From: Ophiodon elongatus
Taxonomy: Eukaryota; Chordata; Actinopteri; Perciformes; Hexagrammidae
Direction: 5' to 3'
NCBI GenBank assembly: GCA_016806645.1
Contig: JACSYO010001810.1
Coordinates: forward strand, 2,289,001 to 2,353,000
DNA length: 64,000 nucleotides
The first letter of the stretch is position 1; each line of letters opens with the position of its first letter. The notes under the pieces were generated by a model. That model did no database searches and was not told the DNA's origin. It worked only from the letters and a program-made list of their open reading frames with translations. Below are positions 60,587-64,000 of the stretch, piece after piece. Position numbers and translations under genes: made by a program.

Positions 60587-63012
60587 GGCTTTGGTCTTCA
60601 GAGAGAGGAGCAAGAGAGAGAGATTCCTCACAGACTTTATTTAAACCTTTGACTCTCTCTCGCACATCCTCTGTCTCTCTCTTTTTGCCTCACCATTAAT
60701 CTGTCTCTGCATCTGTCTGTTTCTCAGCTTCAGTGTAATCCGAGTGCTCTGCTGTTTCTTTATGAAAACTGCCAAGTCTGTGAGTGTCACAGCAGCTCTG
60801 CCTTGGAGTGCCCTTTGGTGTCTTAAATCTTTAAATGCTGTTTATACATTTTTTCGTCATTTGATTTTGGCCTTGGTTATATATCTCATTGGTTGAATAA
60901 GACAGGAAACTGAGGTGAAAGAAGAAGAAAAGAACAATCAAAAGAAGCTGCCGTAGACTGCATTGCTTTTAATTTTGACATTCAAAGCAAAAGCGATGAA
61001 TGTCATTGAAGCCTTTGTTGCAACTGGTAGAAAACCATGTGAATGATGTAGTTGTAAAGGAACTGATGGTTGCATGTCACACGTTAACATTATAGTGCAA
61101 TTTGGGAGAGGAATCTCCAAAAGATGTACTATACTGTGAGCCAAAGTTAATGAAACAAATTGAATTCAATGACAATGAAACTCTCTCTAAAGACCATGCT
61201 GTATGTATGCATGTTGTAAACCAAATTATAGAAGACTATTTGATGGTTATATGTAGGTTACAGTCCAATATATATCATTTTCTGAAATACAATACCTTGC
61301 AGACTTCAACACGTCTCCCAAAGATAACATGTGCACACAAAGCCAACCGCACAGTCACAAAGAGTGCATCCTGCTGTGCGAAATAACTTCTTTCCCCGTT
61401 CTTTGGGTCAAACATTTTATTTATTTTTTTTACATGAAAAAAGGAAAACGAGTTCTCTGTGATGAGAAAAGCATATTTTGTGAGTAATTCATTTTTGAAG
61501 TAGTGGGTTGCAGAGATTTAAAAAAAGTTGGTAAATAGTACAGGTGATGAAATGTGTCAGTGTGGCTGGTGTATGGCCTGACTGTGAATGAGATGATCAG
61601 CATTCAGCTCTCACGCCCCTCCCCGTCACACTGGCTGCTTTTACATGTTTGTAGAGCTGACGGCAACTGCACTGTGGGCAGCGAGAGCGCTTTAATGCCA
61701 GCAGAGCACCAGCCAACAAACACCAGCCTCAAAGCAGTTAGAAAACGTGTCTGTCATTTCTCTTGCCCGATAGTTTCCAGTCCTTCAAATCCAATCAGCG
61801 TGGCAATACGTGAAGATGAAAGAGGGCTTGTTTTTATCTGCTTAAATAGGCTTCAGTGATGCTTTTTATGCCTCTTATCTCATATTCACTCAAAATCCCT
61901 GCTTATCAAATTAAATGTTCACTAAATGTCAACATTGAAGTGGGACTGCTGCTACTATTTTAACAGTCATTTCTTGTTTCTTCTCTGATTGCAGTTACTT
62001 ATAAAATACCTCAGAGGGCACAGTTTTATTTAATTTGAAAGAATTGCCTGTGTGTCGTCTTGTTTGAATGATTCATTGAGCTCGTGAAGTGAATGTGTTG
62101 AATGAATACAGGTTTAAGCTGTCAAGAGTTGTATTGGTGCACTTGTCTGTACGGATGCACTTAGTCTGAGTTCAGTGAGTGTGTGGATGGCTGGATCAGA
62201 ACAAAGACGAGGTGTATAGCACATTGATAAAACTTCAAGTGTTTCAATGGGAGCTACAGCTTTGAATATTGAATAATTTTGTGCAGAATTTAAAACGGAA
62301 TTCATCAAGTTTTGCGTTGTAGCAGTGAAATAGATTGGTCACAAATCATGTTAAATATGTCATGTCAAACGATAAAGGGTCATTTTGGATTATTTTTGTT
62401 TCCATTTGATGCTACTTTACAACAATCAAAGTTTTTGGGTATAATTTAACCATCAAAACGTCTAATCTGCTTCATCAGGACTGTTTGAGTCTTGGTTTGA
62501 TCAGATTTAAGTAAAATTACCAATACATCATTGTAAAAACACACCATGCAAGTAATTCAATTAGTCAATTACATTCAAAATCCTAAGTAAAATGAATTAA
62601 TAAAATTGAGTCGCTCATAGTAATAAGCTGATTAAGAAAATATGTTTGAGAGACCTTTAAATAAAAGTGAATAATTGATAATTACTTTTGTGTTTTCAGA
62701 CAGGCCTTTTTCAGTAAAGTAATTTCGACATGTCATAGCAGGAAAGCACATGTGTAAATAATAAAATGAATGGTGGTTGAATTCCATATAGCTACTTCAG
62801 TTGAGATCAGGGTCCTGGTATTATTATTATTATTATTGTTTTTGTTGTTGATATTAGTAACAAGTCAAAATGTCTGCTGTGGGAAAAGGTTATGTATAAA
62901 TGATATGGTATCGTCATATACCATTGATTCTATAGCTATTACAGCAGGAGGATTTCTTTTGAAAATGGTAATTGCTAAAAGGACATTTATTTTGGAAATT
63001 TCTTTTAATAAA
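60587..63012 (+). other. hs6st3: hs6st3 3' UTR (probable extent)
   Basis: It begins with purine- and CT-rich sequence, then becomes AT-rich with many ATTTA words. Candidate poly(A) signals: ATTAAA 61910-61915; AATAAA 62599-62604, 62660-62665, 62760-62765 and 63007-63012. Which is used cannot be told here. Short ORFs inside are unsupported. Confidence 0.5.
62819..62850 (+). repeat. (TTA)n/(TTG)n repeat
   Basis: Short trinucleotide array near the presumed end of the 3' UTR. Confidence 0.9.
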
Positions 63013-64000
63013 CCAACATGCAACACTGCTGTGTGACAAGCTGTAGGAATTACAATGTTCCCTGGTGACAGATGGCATGAGAACCGCATGAGCAGGAGAA
63101 GTGCTGTATAGCTATTAATGAAACCCTAATGAAACACTTGGTGTAAATGTGCTATATACCCAAGTTATATATACACATATATGTATGTGTGTGTGTGTGC
63201 GTGTGTGTGTAAATTTCGGAACAAATTGCGTTGGGATCGTTGGCTGCAAAGATAGGTGTGTCTTACTGTGTCAATCATCATGTGTCTGTGTGTTATTGTC
63301 ATCATTAAGATATGTATTGCGCTGCCTTAAAGCGTCCTCTGAGATAAAGTAAACAGACTGTTCACTTACAGCGAGTCATCCTGGGAGGCAGAGCAACAAA
63401 AGGAACTGAAATTGTAAAAAATTTAAAAAAATAAGTGTTAAGGTGTAATGAATAACAACCACGGAGATCAGAAAATAACTCTAATTAGCACATTTCACTC
63501 AGCCGTGTGTTCCCACCTGTAATTAATGGTTGCCATGGAGATGGTAACTGCAGAGTTATTCTTGGGTCAGACAGTTCATTTAATAGAGATTAAGCTGAGA
63601 AGCATCACTCAAACTCTAGCTTATTACTCAAAATATGTAATTCATATCTCTAGATTTTTACATTTTGAGAGAGAGTGGACTCTGCTCAACGCGCTGTTGG
63701 GAAATATATGGTCATAGTTTGGGATGTACGATGTATTTGGGAAGTAGAGTGAGCTAAGAAAAGCCCCTTGTTATATTTTGCTTCTGAAATTACTCAGTTA
63801 ACATTGCAGTCAATGGGACAGATGGATGTCACTTTGAGGCTCACAGCGCAAACTGTGGAAGTCTGTTCGCTCAGATAGTTACATTGTTTCACAGAACACA
63901 CATTTTTCTATATTTTGATGAAAGAAATCTGTATGAAGAGTGAAAAGGAGTAAGGGTGTTGAAGAGACATTTAACACCTAAACCCCAGTCTGCATGCCAT
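63013..64000. other. Sequence downstream of hs6st3
   Basis: Holds a TG repeat at 63185-63210. No gene recognised up to the window edge. Confidence 0.4.

Noticed and set aside
59783..60631. 282-codon ORF antisense to hs6st3 exon 2
   Set aside because: It exactly overlaps a G/C-third-position coding exon, so stops are depleted on the opposite strand; the product is Leu/Val/Pro-rich without a domain.

Overview
The window is vertebrate, almost certainly teleost (probably percomorph), genomic DNA. The evidence is two recognisable vertebrate genes with GT-AG introns, dense (CA)n/(TG)n microsatellites, and many decayed copies of short dispersed repeats of the kind common in spiny-rayed fish genomes. 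I see no bacterial, viral or organellar genes.

Two genes lie head to head. On the minus strand, 144-2862 holds the first five coding exons of uggt2 (UDP-glucose:glycoprotein glucosyltransferase 2, an ER glycoprotein folding sensor). Its ATG is at 2862 and the gene runs off the left edge after residue 211. On the plus strand, hs6st3 (heparan-sulfate 6-O-sulfotransferase 3, a Golgi type II membrane enzyme) is complete: exon 1 at 5679-6226, one 53.6-kb intron, and exon 2 at 59818-60586, giving a 438-residue protein. The same neighbour pair exists in human (UGGT2/HS6ST3 on chromosome 13, UGGT1/HS6ST1 on chromosome 2), which supports both calls. The genes share the secretory pathway but do not act in one reaction sequence.

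Layout: 1-2862 uggt2; 2863-about 3440 uggt2 upstream region; about 3440-4980 intergenic with TG, GATA and A tracts; about 4980-5678 CpG-rich hs6st3 leader with a G-run block and minute upstream ORFs; 6227-59817 intron; 60587 to about 63012 the 3' UTR with several poly(A) signal candidates; then downstream sequence to the end.

The intron is mostly AT-rich and non-coding. Comparing it with itself shows several repeat families present in more than one copy: A (landmark ggtggcgctagag), B (landmark cttgttttgtc..acc), C (landmark cccccaagtggccaaaaa), elements with TTAA-flanked ends, a tRNA-derived SINE, and a nested insertion at 54862-55119. The main unexplained patch is a CpG-rich block at about 32180-32620, whose minus strand has an ORF with strong G/C third-position bias. 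I found no evidence for a novel multi-gene system; the rest is typical fish intronic DNA.
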